Source of the DNA: Roseivirga sp. | GTDB lineage: Bacteria > Bacteroidota > Bacteroidia > Cytophagales > Cyclobacteriaceae | Direction: 5' to 3' | Assembly (NCBI GenBank): GCA_029262895.1 | Contig: JAJCYM010000036.1 | Coordinates: forward strand, 1-43,699 | DNA length: 43,699 nucleotides | In this document: one piece after another, positions 33,305 through 42,750 of the stretch | Numbering within the stretch: position 1 is the stretch's first letter | Layout: each line of letters starts with the position of its first letter | The notes under the pieces: generated by a model | The model's input: only the letters and a program-made list of their open reading frames with translations | Databases searched by the model: none | What the model was told of the DNA's origin: nothing | Program-made: the position numbers and the translations under genes

Positions 33305-35999
33305 AACGCCAACACCTCCGAAGCTAGCCCTTTGGTTTTTGCGTAGGTTTTGCACACCACGTTGGATCGAGGAGATAGAAGGGGATTTGGAAGAAGAGTT
33401 TCTTTTGAACCTTCCGAAGTATGGAATTAAAAAGGCCAGGCGAATCTACTTCTGGACGGTGATAAAATCATTTAGGCCCTATCTATTAACAGAAAAACTC
33501 AAATCAAATAACAACTATAAACAAAGCGTCATGTTCTCAAATTATCTTAAAATCACACTTAGGGCCCTTATGAAAAATAAGGTCTATTCATTTATCAATA
33601 TCTCAGGCCTGGCTATAGGAATAGCAGGGGCATTGTTGATCCTCCACTATGTTTCTTTCGAATCCAACTACGATAAGTTCCAAGAGGATTACGAAGACAT
33701 CTATCGAGTTAGTTTGGACTTGTTTCAAAATGGAGAGTTTGTATACCATAGTGCGGAAAACTACCCGCCTCTGGGACAAAGCATGGTAAATGACTTTCCT
33801 GAAGTAGTTGAGTGGGCCCACCTCTATAATATGGGTTCTAAAAATAACGTGGTGATCACCTATGAAGAATCTCCTGGGGAACCGGTTAAGCTTAAGCATC
33901 GAAGGTTTCTCTATGCGAGTGATGGCTTTCTTTCCATGTTTTCGGCTGACATGATTGCAGGGGACGCGAAAACGGCATTGTCTGAACCGCTGACTATGGT
34001 GATCTCGGAAAGTACAGCCAAGAAGTACTTTGGAGATGAAGACCCTATTGGGAAAAAGCTAAGGCTTCAGGATGACGACTATAACAACGAGAATTGTGTG
34101 GTAACGGGAGTGTTTAAAGATGTACCGGCCAATACCCACCTGAAATATGATGTATTGATTTCAACATCTACGCTGTACAATAGATTTGAGCAAGCGCTCA
34201 CCCGTTATCGAGATGGTTGGATAAGGAAGGATTTTTATACTTATGTGAAGTTACAGCCAAACGCCAGTCCTGTAACATTGGAAACCAAGTTTCCAGGTAT
34301 GGTTGAGAAATACATGCCTCAACTGGCGGATCGTAATTCGGTTCATAACTTTCACTTACAGCCTTTGGCAGATATCCACCTGAATTCTCATTTGGCTGAT
34401 GAGGCGGAACTAAACGGTGAAGCCGAACCAATTACCTTTTTGTCCATTATTGCCATTTTCATCGTAGTAATCGCATGGGTTAACTATGTGAATCTGGCTA
34501 CTTCAAGATCGCTCGACAGAGCGAGAGAGGTTGGTATTAGAAAAGTGCTTGGGTCGTTAAGAAGTCAACTGATTCGGCAATTTTTGTTTGAATCCGTCAC
34601 CATCAATTTCCTGGCAATAGTGCTGGCTCTTGGAATTATGCTCGTAGCCCTTCCTTCCTTCTATCAGGTCAGCGGAATCCCGCAAGAAGTGGTTCTATGG
34701 CAAAATCAAACTATTTGGTTAACGCTAGGTGTAATTTTCCTGGTAGGCTCATTTGTGTCGGGCTTTTATCCTGCAATGGTGCTGTCCTCCTTCAAACCGG
34801 TGAGTACATTGAAAGGCAAGTTTCGAAATTCCAGTTCCGGTGTACTGCTCCGAAAGGGGTTGGTGATTTTTCAGTTTGCGACCTCTGCAGCGCTAATCAT
34901 TGGTACACTAACCGTGAACAAACAGATGAGCTATATGCGCTCGGCAGATTTGGGTTTTGATATTGAGCAGACAATTGTGGTGGAACGTGCTGCAATTGCT
35001 GACACCTCTTCTGAATTAGGTAGAAACCGACAGATTCAATTATTCACTGATGGATTGAGAGCAGAATCCGGTATAGTTGCCGTATCTACCAGTGGTATTG
35101 TTCCGGGAAAAAAAATCAGATTTAAGGCGGACATAAGAGGATATCATCAGCCACAGGGTGAGGTCTACCCGCTAAGTTTCATCGGTGGGGACTATGAGTT
35201 GATAGAAACCCTTGGTATGGAGATTATTGCCGGAAGAGATTTCTCCAGAGATTTTCCGAGTGATGCCGATACGGCAACTTTGGTTACTCGCGGAGCCGCC
35301 AAACTATTGGGTTACGAAAACCCTGAAGATATCCTTGGTCAAACTGTTATGATGGAGAGTTTCAGGGATGCCGCCATTGTGATTGGCGTTGTTGAAGATT
35401 ATAACCATGAATCGCTGAGAGTTAGAGCAGAACCATCGCTCTTTACTTTGAGTCCTTTTTGGGCAGAATATTTTTTAATCAGGGTAAACGAAAGTTCAAT
35501 TCCGCAGGCCTTGGATATCATAGAGCAAAAGTGGAATACCGTTTTTGCAGGCAATCCGTTTGACTATTTCTTCCTTGACGAGTTTTTCAACAATCAATAT
35601 AAATCGGAAATGCAGTTTCAATCGATGTTTTCGGTTTTCTCAATTCTGGCAATTGTAATTGGCTGTTTAGGACTGTTTGGCTTGTCGGCCTTTACAGCAA
35701 TGAAGAAAACCAAGGAGATTGGAATACGGAAAGTACTAGGCGCTTCTGTTCAGGGAGTTTTCTATATGCTCTCCAAAGAATTTATAGTGCTGATAGTCAT
35801 TTCTAACATTATCGCCTGGCCGATTATCTATTATGCGATGAACAGTTGGCTTCAAGGCTTTGAGTATCGGACCAATATTGATTTTTTGGTCTTCGCAATT
35901 GCCTTGGTGATTGTGATGCTTGTCGCCTTACTAACGATCAGTTTTCAGACTATTAAATCTGCGAAACTAAATCCTGTGGATTCTTTGCGTTATGAATGA
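33288..35999 (+). CDS. MacB/FtsX-like ABC transporter permease (5) with N-terminal permease prefix domain
   Basis: A 903-aa protein. Residues 1-75 form a cytosolic prefix domain (LWFLRRFCTPRWIEEIEGDL, then EEEFLLN and ARRIYFWTVIKSFRPYLL) that is regularly found on permeases encoded next to PadR genes. The rest is the usual two-FtsX-domain permease: first helix FINISGLAIGIAGALLILHY, core VNYVNLATSRSLDRAREVG with GIRKVLGSLRS, a second core KEIGIRKVLGASVQG and the end NPVDSLRYE. It differs from the four minus-strand copies by this prefix. The start is fixed by overlap with padR. An ATPase partner is not encoded nearby. Confidence 0.93.
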   Translation: MSYKNETPTPPKLALWFLRRFCTPRWIEEIEGDLEEEFLLNLPKYGIKKARRIYFWTVIKSFRPYLLTEKLKSNNNYKQSVMFSNYLKITLRALMKNKVYSFINISGLAIGIAGALLILHYVSFESNYDKFQEDYEDIYRVSLDLFQNGEFVYHSAENYPPLGQSMVNDFPEVVEWAHLYNMGSKNNVVITYEESPGEPVKLKHRRFLYASDGFLSMFSADMIAGDAKTALSEPLTMVISESTAKKYFGDEDPIGKKLRLQDDDYNNENCVVTGVFKDVPANTHLKYDVLISTSTLYNRFEQALTRYRDGWIRKDFYTYVKLQPNASPVTLETKFPGMVEKYMPQLADRNSVHNFHLQPLADIHLNSHLADEAELNGEAEPITFLSIIAIFIVVIAWVNYVNLATSRSLDRAREVGIRKVLGSLRSQLIRQFLFESVTINFLAIVLALGIMLVALPSFYQVSGIPQEVVLWQNQTIWLTLGVIFLVGSFVSGFYPAMVLSSFKPVSTLKGKFRNSSSGVLLRKGLVIFQFATSAALIIGTLTVNKQMSYMRSADLGFDIEQTIVVERAAIADTSSELGRNRQIQLFTDGLRAESGIVAVSTSGIVPGKKIRFKADIRGYHQPQGEVYPLSFIGGDYELIETLGMEIIAGRDFSRDFPSDADTATLVTRGAAKLLGYENPEDILGQTVMMESFRDAAIVIGVVEDYNHESLRVRAEPSLFTLSPFWAEYFLIRVNESSIPQALDIIEQKWNTVFAGNPFDYFFLDEFFNNQYKSEMQFQSMFSVFSILAIVIGCLGLFGLSAFTAMKKTKEIGIRKVLGASVQGVFYMLSKEFIVLIVISNIIAWPIIYYAMNSWLQGFEYRTNIDFLVFAIALVIVMLVALLTISFQTIKSAKLNPVDSLRYE

Positions 36000-36010
36000 C
36001 ATAAAAAAAA

Positions 36011-36037
36011 GGTGAGCACTAGGCTCACCTTCTTTTT
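36011..36037. terminator. bidirectional terminator between permease 5 and the DEAD-box gene
   Basis: A GGTGAGC / GCTCACC stem with a 5-nt loop, an A run on the left and a T run on the right. The helicase stop codon (36025-36027) lies inside its right arm, and the helicase's terminal Lys-Lys codons form the T run for the opposite strand. Confidence 0.88.
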
Positions 36038-37242
36038 TTATAATTTCCTTTACCTCCAAACTTTCTACCACCGCCACCTCTGTATTTTTTGGGATCGTAT
36101 TCAGGACCTTCTCCTATACTGGCAGGCAGTGGTACTTTCCTGATTTCTTTTTCAATCAGCTGTTCAATCCGCTGGAACCTACCTTGATCATCGGTATTGA
36201 TAAACGTGATGGCTTCACCTTCAGAAGAGGCGCGTGCGGTTCTACCAATACGGTGTATGTAATCTTCTGCATCATTTGGTACATCATAATTCACCACCAT
36301 ATCGATGTTATCGATGTCGATTCCTCTTGAAATCACATCAGTAGCCACCAAAATAGTAAGTTTTCTACTTTTGAATTCATTCAAAATGGACTCTCGGTCA
36401 CTCTGTTCAAGGTCAGATGAGATCTGTTTTGCATTTAGCTTCTCGGCCTGCAAAGCCCTCGTCAGTTCTTTCACCTTTAACTTGGTGGAGGCGAAAATCA
36501 CCAGGCTTGGGATATCATTATAGCGAAGTAGATATTTCACGAGCTCCACTTTCTGAGCATCGTAGACTAAAAAGGCGGCTTGCACCACTTTCTCAGCAGG
36601 CTTGGAAATAGCAATGTTAATTTCACTAGGGTCGACTAGAATGTCTTTGGCCAGCTTCCTGATTTTAGGAGGCATAGTTGCTGAAAACAGCAGTGTTTGC
36701 CTTTCTTTTGGTAGCTGACTTATGATCTTCATGATGTCGTCATAGAAACCCATGTCCAGCATTCTATCGGCTTCATCCAGTATAAGGTGTTGTAGCTTGT
36801 CGATCTTGGCGTAACCAAGATTTAGGTGCGACATCAGCTTGCCAGGCGTCCCAACAATGATGTCAGCGCCTTCGGTGAGGGCTTTCTTTTGCTGCGAAAA
36901 ATCATCCCCATCTCCTCCTCCGTAAACTGGAATTGAGGTAGCTCCGGTAAAATAGGCCAAGCCCTGCAATTGTTGATCAATTTGAACAGCAAGCTCTCTG
37001 GTTGGAGAAATAATTAGGGTATTGATGAAACCCGGCTCAGTTTTTTGGCTTGCAATTTTATGCAAAATTGGCAAAAGGAAGGCTGCTGTTTTTCCAGTAC
37101 CTGTTTGAGCGACCCCAATCAAATCATGATCGTCAATCACTATTGGGATAGACTGTTCTTGAATGGGAGTGGGTTTTTCAAAACCCATAGCGTCTAAGCC
37201 CTGAAGCACATCTTCGTGCAGATTAAGTTCTTTAAAGGTCAA
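36025..37242 (-). CDS. DEAD-box ATP-dependent RNA helicase (RhlE-like)
   Basis: A 405-aa RNA helicase. The Q motif (GFEKPTPIQEQSIP), Walker A (AQTGTGKT, residues about 45-52), PTRELAVQ, DEAD (LILDEADRMLDMGF), SAT (LFSATMPP), and the domain-2 motifs ATDVISRGIDID and HRIGRTARA are all intact. A short Gly/Lys/Arg-rich tail (GGGGRKFGGKGNYKKRR) should aid RNA binding. Likely jobs are ribosome assembly or mRNA turnover, possibly at low temperature, as in other RhlE-type enzymes. It stands alone, convergent with permease 5. Confidence 0.95.
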   Translation of the reverse strand: MTFKELNLHEDVLQGLDAMGFEKPTPIQEQSIPIVIDDHDLIGVAQTGTGKTAAFLLPILHKIASQKTEPGFINTLIISPTRELAVQIDQQLQGLAYFTGATSIPVYGGGDGDDFSQQKKALTEGADIIVGTPGKLMSHLNLGYAKIDKLQHLILDEADRMLDMGFYDDIMKIISQLPKERQTLLFSATMPPKIRKLAKDILVDPSEINIAISKPAEKVVQAAFLVYDAQKVELVKYLLRYNDIPSLVIFASTKLKVKELTRALQAEKLNAKQISSDLEQSDRESILNEFKSRKLTILVATDVISRGIDIDNIDMVVNYDVPNDAEDYIHRIGRTARASSEGEAITFINTDDQGRFQRIEQLIEKEIRKVPLPASIGEGPEYDPKKYRGGGGRKFGGKGNYKKRR

Positions 37243-37323
37243 TGAATCAAATATTTGTGTCAGTAAAGGGCGCTAAAATACGTTGGAATTTCAATAATCC
37301 CTATTTGAATTTATATACTGGGT

Positions 37324-38781
37324 TTAGTTCTTTTTCCAGAAATGCGGGCTTAAAAGCATAAGCACAGTAAACAACTCCAATCTGCCCAGAAGCATGAGGA
37401 ACGACAAAAGCCACTTACCGGCCACTGGCATGGCAGCAAAATTATCCATAGGCCCTACTTTTCCAATACCAGGGCCCACATTTCCTAATGTCGTGGCTAC
37501 TGCTCCAAAAGCAGTGTCAAAATCAACATTCATTGCCGAGAGCAATACAGTCCCAAGCAAGAAGATTGATATATAGATCATGATAAATGCCAATACCTGA
37601 AAAACAATGTTTCGCTCAATGGCCTTGCCATTTATTCTGACGGGCATGACTGCCGATGGATGAAGTTGACGTTTCAACTCCAGGAAGGAGTTTTTGAACA
37701 AAACCACATGACGTACGATTTTCACACCACCAGCAGTGGAGCCGGCAGATCCCCCGACAAACAGTAATATAAAAAACAGCACCGTTAGAAAGGGCGCCCA
37801 TGCCGTGTAATCGGCCGAAACAAAACCCGTGGTTGTGATTAGTGAAACTACCTGGAACAATGCATCTCTGAATGACTTCTCCATTCCGTTATCAGTCACT
37901 ACAAGGATTGTGATGGTGGCTACAACGGTGATTATGGCAATGAAGGAGACATAAACTTTGAATTCTTCGTTGCGCAGTACTTTTTTGAAATTCCTTTTCA
38001 GGGCAAAATAGGTCAACGTAAAACTTGTGCCCGCCAGGAACATAAAGACTATAAAGACATATTGTATGTAAGGTGAATCGTAATGAGCTGCACTTGCATT
38101 TTTAGTTGAAAAACCTCCGGTCGCCATAGTGGTTAATGAATGGTTAATGGAGTCGTAGAAATTCACTCCGCCAGCCATCAAAAGGCCCATTTCGGCTATG
38201 GTCAATCCCACATAGAGATACCAAAGTCTCTTGGCAGTCTCACTGATTCTGGGCTGAAGTTTGTCTGGTGCAATGCCCGGTGCCTCCGCCACAAACAACT
38301 GCATGCCGCCTATTCCTAAGAGGGGTAGAATTGCCACGGCTAGCACGATAATTCCCATACCTCCGATCCATTGCGTGAGGCTTCTCCAAAAAAGAATGCC
38401 CTTAGGTACTACTTCAATATCAGCTAAAATGGACGCTCCGGTGGTTGTGAACCCGGACATGGTCTCAAAAAAGGCATCAGTGAAATTGGGTATTGCTCCA
38501 CTCAAAAGATAGGGCAGAGTGCCGAAAAGTGATAAAACTATCCACCCTCCTGAAACAATGATATAACCATCCCTCTTTTTGAGCTCCTTGTGTTCTCTGT
38601 TTTTAGTGAGTAACCTCAAGGTCAAACCAACCGCCAGAGTAATGGCAGACGAAAGCGCGATGGCAAACCAGTCTCCCCCTTTATATTGAATGGCAAACGG
38701 TAGGCACAAAGCCATAAATGCCCCATTGAGCAAAAGCAAAATGCCCATGATATTGAGGATGGCTTTGAAATTGAATTTCAT
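37324..38781 (-). CDS. trkH: TrkH-family potassium uptake channel subunit
   Basis: A 485-aa inner-membrane protein with four pore-loop repeats: TMSGFTTTGASILADI, TMATGGFSTKN, VVSLITTTGFVSADY and TTLGNVGPGIGKVGP. These carry the selectivity-filter glycines of the SKT superfamily, and an intact helix set surrounds them. It mediates K+ uptake and needs the cytosolic NAD/ATP-binding TrkA ring as gate. The trkA gene ends only 8 bp before this start, so the pair is co-transcribed. The length is normal for TrkH. Confidence 0.96.
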   Translation of the reverse strand: MKFNFKAILNIMGILLLLNGAFMALCLPFAIQYKGGDWFAIALSSAITLAVGLTLRLLTKNREHKELKKRDGYIIVSGGWIVLSLFGTLPYLLSGAIPNFTDAFFETMSGFTTTGASILADIEVVPKGILFWRSLTQWIGGMGIIVLAVAILPLLGIGGMQLFVAEAPGIAPDKLQPRISETAKRLWYLYVGLTIAEMGLLMAGGVNFYDSINHSLTTMATGGFSTKNASAAHYDSPYIQYVFIVFMFLAGTSFTLTYFALKRNFKKVLRNEEFKVYVSFIAIITVVATITILVVTDNGMEKSFRDALFQVVSLITTTGFVSADYTAWAPFLTVLFFILLFVGGSAGSTAGGVKIVRHVVLFKNSFLELKRQLHPSAVMPVRINGKAIERNIVFQVLAFIMIYISIFLLGTVLLSAMNVDFDTAFGAVATTLGNVGPGIGKVGPMDNFAAMPVAGKWLLSFLMLLGRLELFTVLMLLSPHFWKKN

Positions 38782-38789
38782 TCAGATGG

Positions 38790-40130
38790 TTAAATGAAAA
38801 GATCTTCCACTTTTTTAATGGCATCAGGTTTGGCAAGAACAACCACTCTGTCTTTGGGCTGAAACATGAAATCACCAGGTGTGGTATAACCTTGTCCATC
38901 CCGAATTACGCCACCTATGATGGCAGACTTAGGAAAGTCAAGGTCTCTTAATTCGTGGGCCGTAATCTTTGAGCTCTCTTTTACTTCAAATTCCAGGATT
39001 TCGGCATCAACTCCATGTATACTGGTAAGAGACACAATTTCTCCTTGGCGAATATGCCGAAAGATGAAGTTGGCCGCTATCAGTTTTTTGTTGATCAGGG
39101 TATCCACACCAATATTCTGTGATAGATGGATGTAATCCATGTTTTCCACCATGGCGATAGTCTTTTTGACTCCATGATTTTTGGCCGCTAAACTGGAGAT
39201 AATGTTAGTCTCTGAGTCACCGGTTACAGCAATAAATGCATCCATGTCTTCAAGGCCCTCTTCCATCAAGAGTTCTACATTACTCGCATCGCCATTAATT
39301 ATCATGGCATCAGGAATTTGATCGGCCAGTTCAAAACATTTGTCTGCATCCCTTTCTACGAGTTTTACATTGTATCGAGCGCTAAGAATCTTGGCCGCAT
39401 GAAAGCCCACCCTTGACCCTCCAAGGATCATGATGTTCTTCACCATTTCACGCTTCTTGCCGGTTAAGAACAATAACTTATCAATGCCATCTGGTTGGGA
39501 AACAAAATAGGCATGATCATTTAGCTCAAAGGTGGTGTCGCCATAGGGAATAATGGTTTCATTATTCCTTAGAATGGCCACAGTCATAAAAATGGACTCC
39601 GGATTCATACGTGCCACTTCCACCATGCTTTTACCCTTCAGCGGACTCTTGTCGTCAATATTCACCCCGATTAAGGAGAGTAATCCCTTTTCAAATTCAA
39701 AACTATCTGTAAGAGCAACCTCTTTCAAAAGCCGCTTTATCTCTTTGGCGGCTAAGGATTCTGGAGAAATAATATCATCAATACCCAAGTGTTTAAGGTT
39801 GAGCTTATCCTTTTGGTAGATGAATTCTGTATTGCTTATTCTCGCGATAGTCCGCTTTGCCCCAAGGTGCTTTGCGATGATGGCCGTAGCGATATTGGCT
39901 TCCTCTGAATTTGTTGCGGCTATTAATAAATCCGCTTCAGCAACCCCAGCTTCTTCCAGAACTGAGTAGGAAGTGGCGTTACCGCGTATCGTACCAGCGT
40001 CTACCTGACTGGCTGCTAGTTTGAGCTTGTCTTGCGACTGATCTATCAGGACAATATCTTGCCCTTCAGCGCATAACAACTTGGCCAAATGATACCCCAC
40101 ATTACCAACTCCTGCTATAATAACCCTCAT
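38790..40130 (-). CDS. trkA: TrkA potassium channel regulatory subunit
   Basis: A 446-aa cytosolic protein with two RCK units in tandem. Each has a Rossmann nucleotide-binding motif (VIIAGVGNVGYHLAKLL near residue 3; IMILGGSRVGFHAAKIL near residue 234) followed by a TrkA-C domain. This is the full two-unit TrkA rather than the half-size KtrA. It forms the gating ring of TrkH. It lies 63 bp after the MscS-type channel gene in the same direction. Confidence 0.96.
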   Translation of the reverse strand: MRVIIAGVGNVGYHLAKLLCAEGQDIVLIDQSQDKLKLAASQVDAGTIRGNATSYSVLEEAGVAEADLLIAATNSEEANIATAIIAKHLGAKRTIARISNTEFIYQKDKLNLKHLGIDDIISPESLAAKEIKRLLKEVALTDSFEFEKGLLSLIGVNIDDKSPLKGKSMVEVARMNPESIFMTVAILRNNETIIPYGDTTFELNDHAYFVSQPDGIDKLLFLTGKKREMVKNIMILGGSRVGFHAAKILSARYNVKLVERDADKCFELADQIPDAMIINGDASNVELLMEEGLEDMDAFIAVTGDSETNIISSLAAKNHGVKKTIAMVENMDYIHLSQNIGVDTLINKKLIAANFIFRHIRQGEIVSLTSIHGVDAEILEFEVKESSKITAHELRDLDFPKSAIIGGVIRDGQGYTTPGDFMFQPKDRVVVLAKPDAIKKVEDLFI

Positions 40131-40193
40131 TCCTGTCTTTTTCGAAAGCGCGATAAAGTTACTGAAATCTGTTTCAAATGCTATTCAACCTTA

Positions 40194-41363
40194 TTAATTG
40201 CCTGAGGATGGCTGAGATGCGTCACTTATGCGCTCAAAACCCGATTTCAAGTGTAAATCTCTCTGTGGATATGGAATTTCGATATTTTGTTCCTTGAATT
40301 TCTCAAAAATCCTATAATAAAGCTCGCTGCGTAAGATTTTTGGCTTGTCAATAAACTTATTGGTCCATACCACCAACTCAAAGTTTAAAGAGCTATCCCC
40401 ATATTCTACAAACAAAAGATCTGGTTCAGGTTTGGCCAGAACACCACTGTGTTCGCTGGCCACATTCAACAATATCTCCTTAATAATTGCCGGGTCCTCC
40501 TTATAAGAAACACCTACTGGAATCCTAAATCTAACGTTGCGGTCATTATGACTCCAGTTTACAACCTGCTTGTTGATTACATCGCTGTTGGGGATGATGT
40601 AAGAAATATTGTCGTTTGTGTTAACTGTGGTGGCCCTTGATGAGATTTTAACTACATCCCCACTAAGTGCTCCTACATCAATTCTATCACCAACTTTAAT
40701 TGGGCGTTCGAAAAGAATGATCAAACCTGAGATAAAGTTGTTGGCAATATTCTGAAGACCAAAACCAATTCCAACACCCAGGGCACCGGCAAGGACATTT
40801 AACGAACCCAGGTTAATGTTAGAGTTTTGAACGATGATCAAACTTCCAAGAAGAATAACTACATATTGTATTATGGTGCCAATGGACTGACTGACACCTC
40901 TGTCTTCCGAATATTTTGAGAGAATTTGCTTGACAAAAACCGTTTTGAATTTTCCGGAAAAGAATACCAGCAGTACTAAAAAAAAGACAAGTCTAAGGAG
41001 ATCAAAAACCTTGAATGGATCTTCTGCATCGTTGATCAAAACTCTGTTTAATTGATCGGATTCATCTAATCCCGTTGCAGCCAAGAGTACTGCTATACCA
41101 ATGATGAGGATGGTGTATTTGGTGGTGTTTCCGATAGATAGAATTGTTTTTCTATCATGAATATGCCTTCCAAGTATCCGATTGATTAGTGTGGCGCGAA
41201 CAAGGTTTCCGAAAAGATTGAGCAGGATTAGGAAGACAACCGGAATAATAATTTCGGTAGCTGTAAATGAAATTCCCAGGATCGTGATTTTTTCACCAAG
41301 GAATTGGACATTTGAATTAATGTATTGAATCAGTCTGCCATATAAAGACAACGTCTCCTCCAT
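40194..41363 (-). CDS. MscS-family mechanosensitive ion channel
   Basis: A 389-aa membrane protein. Four to five N-terminal helices precede the pore-lining TM3, visible as the Gly/Ala-rich NVLAGALGVGIGFGLQNIANNF. The beta domain follows (FERPIKVGDRIDVGALSGDV, YIIPNSDVINKQVVNWS), then an alpha/beta C-terminal domain. MscS channels open under membrane tension and release solutes at osmotic down-shock. It sits between the queA-like gene (20 bp) and trkA (63 bp). The pairing of a solute-release channel with K+ uptake genes suggests a shared osmotic response. Confidence 0.93.
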   Translation of the reverse strand: MEETLSLYGRLIQYINSNVQFLGEKITILGISFTATEIIIPVVFLILLNLFGNLVRATLINRILGRHIHDRKTILSIGNTTKYTILIIGIAVLLAATGLDESDQLNRVLINDAEDPFKVFDLLRLVFFLVLLVFFSGKFKTVFVKQILSKYSEDRGVSQSIGTIIQYVVILLGSLIIVQNSNINLGSLNVLAGALGVGIGFGLQNIANNFISGLIILFERPIKVGDRIDVGALSGDVVKISSRATTVNTNDNISYIIPNSDVINKQVVNWSHNDRNVRFRIPVGVSYKEDPAIIKEILLNVASEHSGVLAKPEPDLLFVEYGDSSLNFELVVWTNKFIDKPKILRSELYYRIFEKFKEQNIEIPYPQRDLHLKSGFERISDASQPSSGN

Positions 41364-41383
41364 GCCCGAATATACTGATCTTT

Positions 41384-42586
41384 TCAGGAGGATGGTAGTA
41401 GGAGAGAGGAATCTCCATAACTCAAAAAACGATAGTCATTATCCAGGGCTGAGGAATAAATTTTTTTCCAATCTTCTCCCACTAATGCGGCAACGAGCAA
41501 CATAAGGGTGCTTCCGGGCTGGTGGAAATTGGTGATAAGCCCATCACAAACCCTGAATTGATAGCCAGGAAAAATAAAGATCTCGGTGGTGCCTACTATT
41601 TGATTCAATTGGTTTTTGTCCATCCAATTAAGAACTGCACGAAGACTTTCCTTTCTTGAGGGATGCGTAACATCGCTATAGGGTTCAAGTTTGTCAATTG
41701 CGAAGTCCTCATTTCCTCGAATAAGTCTGGCGCCAAACCAAAATAGGCTTTCCATGGTTCGCATTGAAGTTGTGCCTACTGCGATGATTTGCGCTTTAGC
41801 ATTAAGGAGATTAGCAACATTTTGTCGTGTTACAACAATCTGCTCCGAGTGCATCGGATGATCTACGACATTATCGACTTTGATCGGCTGAAAAGTGCCG
41901 GCACTTACGTGAAGCGTCAAAAAGTCTTTTTGGATATCCCTCTCTTTTAGAGCATTTAAGATGTGGTCCGTAAAATGTAAACCAGCGGTTGGAGCAGCTA
42001 CGGCACCTTCATTTTCTGAATAAACAGTTTGATATCGAGGCTTGTCATTCTGATCTGGTGCTCGATTGAGGTAGGGAGGCAATGGTACTTGCCCTGCATA
42101 TTCAACTATTTCAGCAAAACTAATTTCGGGATTGTCCCATTCGAATTTTATTTCCCGGTTGTCTCGATCTACTATGGAAGCTTCCAATCGAATTTCATTG
42201 TCACCTATAGACAGTGATCTCTGAAGTGGAATATCATTCTTCCACTTTTTGAAATTTCCAATCATACAGCGCCATACCACAGATTGCCTTTCTTCCATTA
42301 CAAGGCTCATTATGCGACTGGGCTCGATTGGACTCAGAAGGAAAATTTCAATTTGTGCACCCGTTTCCTTATGCATAAAGATTCGTGCAGGGATCACTTT
42401 TGTGTCATTGAAGAACAGGCTTGATTCTACCGGAATGAGATGGGTTATATCACCAAAGGATTGGTGATTGATTTCTCCGTTTTGATAAAAGAGCAATTTA
42501 GATTGGTCTCTTTTATCAAGCGGAAACTTAGCAATCCGCACATCGGGTAATTCGTAATTGTACTGCTTAAGATCAATCTCTTGCAT
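41384..42586 (-). CDS. queA: S-adenosylmethionine:tRNA ribosyltransferase-isomerase (QueA family, longer Bacteroidota form)
   Basis: A 400-aa protein. Family motifs: LFFNDTKVIPARIF, AAPTAGLHFTDHIL, LHVSAGTFQPIKVDNV, GTTSMRTMES and DGLITNFHQPGSTLMLL, then YRFLSYGDSSLLLP. QueA transfers and isomerises the SAM ribosyl group onto 7-aminomethyl-7-deazaguanine in tRNA, forming epoxyqueuosine at the wobble base of Asp, Asn, His and Tyr tRNAs. Two points differ from classical QueA of about 350 aa: the greater length and HQPGST in place of the usual HLPxST. It may therefore be the second, QueA-like paralogue common in this phylum; whether it makes queuosine is not certain. It heads the mscS-trkA-trkH gene row. 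Confidence 0.82.
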   Translation of the reverse strand: MQEIDLKQYNYELPDVRIAKFPLDKRDQSKLLFYQNGEINHQSFGDITHLIPVESSLFFNDTKVIPARIFMHKETGAQIEIFLLSPIEPSRIMSLVMEERQSVVWRCMIGNFKKWKNDIPLQRSLSIGDNEIRLEASIVDRDNREIKFEWDNPEISFAEIVEYAGQVPLPPYLNRAPDQNDKPRYQTVYSENEGAVAAPTAGLHFTDHILNALKERDIQKDFLTLHVSAGTFQPIKVDNVVDHPMHSEQIVVTRQNVANLLNAKAQIIAVGTTSMRTMESLFWFGARLIRGNEDFAIDKLEPYSDVTHPSRKESLRAVLNWMDKNQLNQIVGTTEIFIFPGYQFRVCDGLITNFHQPGSTLMLLVAALVGEDWKKIYSSALDNDYRFLSYGDSSLLLPSS

Positions 42587-42696
42587 TCGTTTTCCTTGTG
42601 GCCGTGCAAAGATAAAAGCCCATGATTGACATTGCTATTGAAGACACGCTAAATTCTTTTCAGGCATGTGAAGGCCGATAATAGACATGTTTCAAT

Positions 42697-42728
42697 TTGC
42701 CTTTTAGCGTAATTTTCATTTATTTTTA
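42697..42728 (+). promoter_or_regulatory. Bacteroidota-type promoter for the THX gene
   Basis: TTG (42697-42699), a 21-nt spacer and TATTTTTA (42721-42728) match TTG-N19-21-TAnnTTTG with one mismatch in the -7 box. It lies 23 bp upstream of the THX start. Confidence 0.42.
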
Positions 42729-42750
42729 TATTCATCAACCGTGAAATGAA

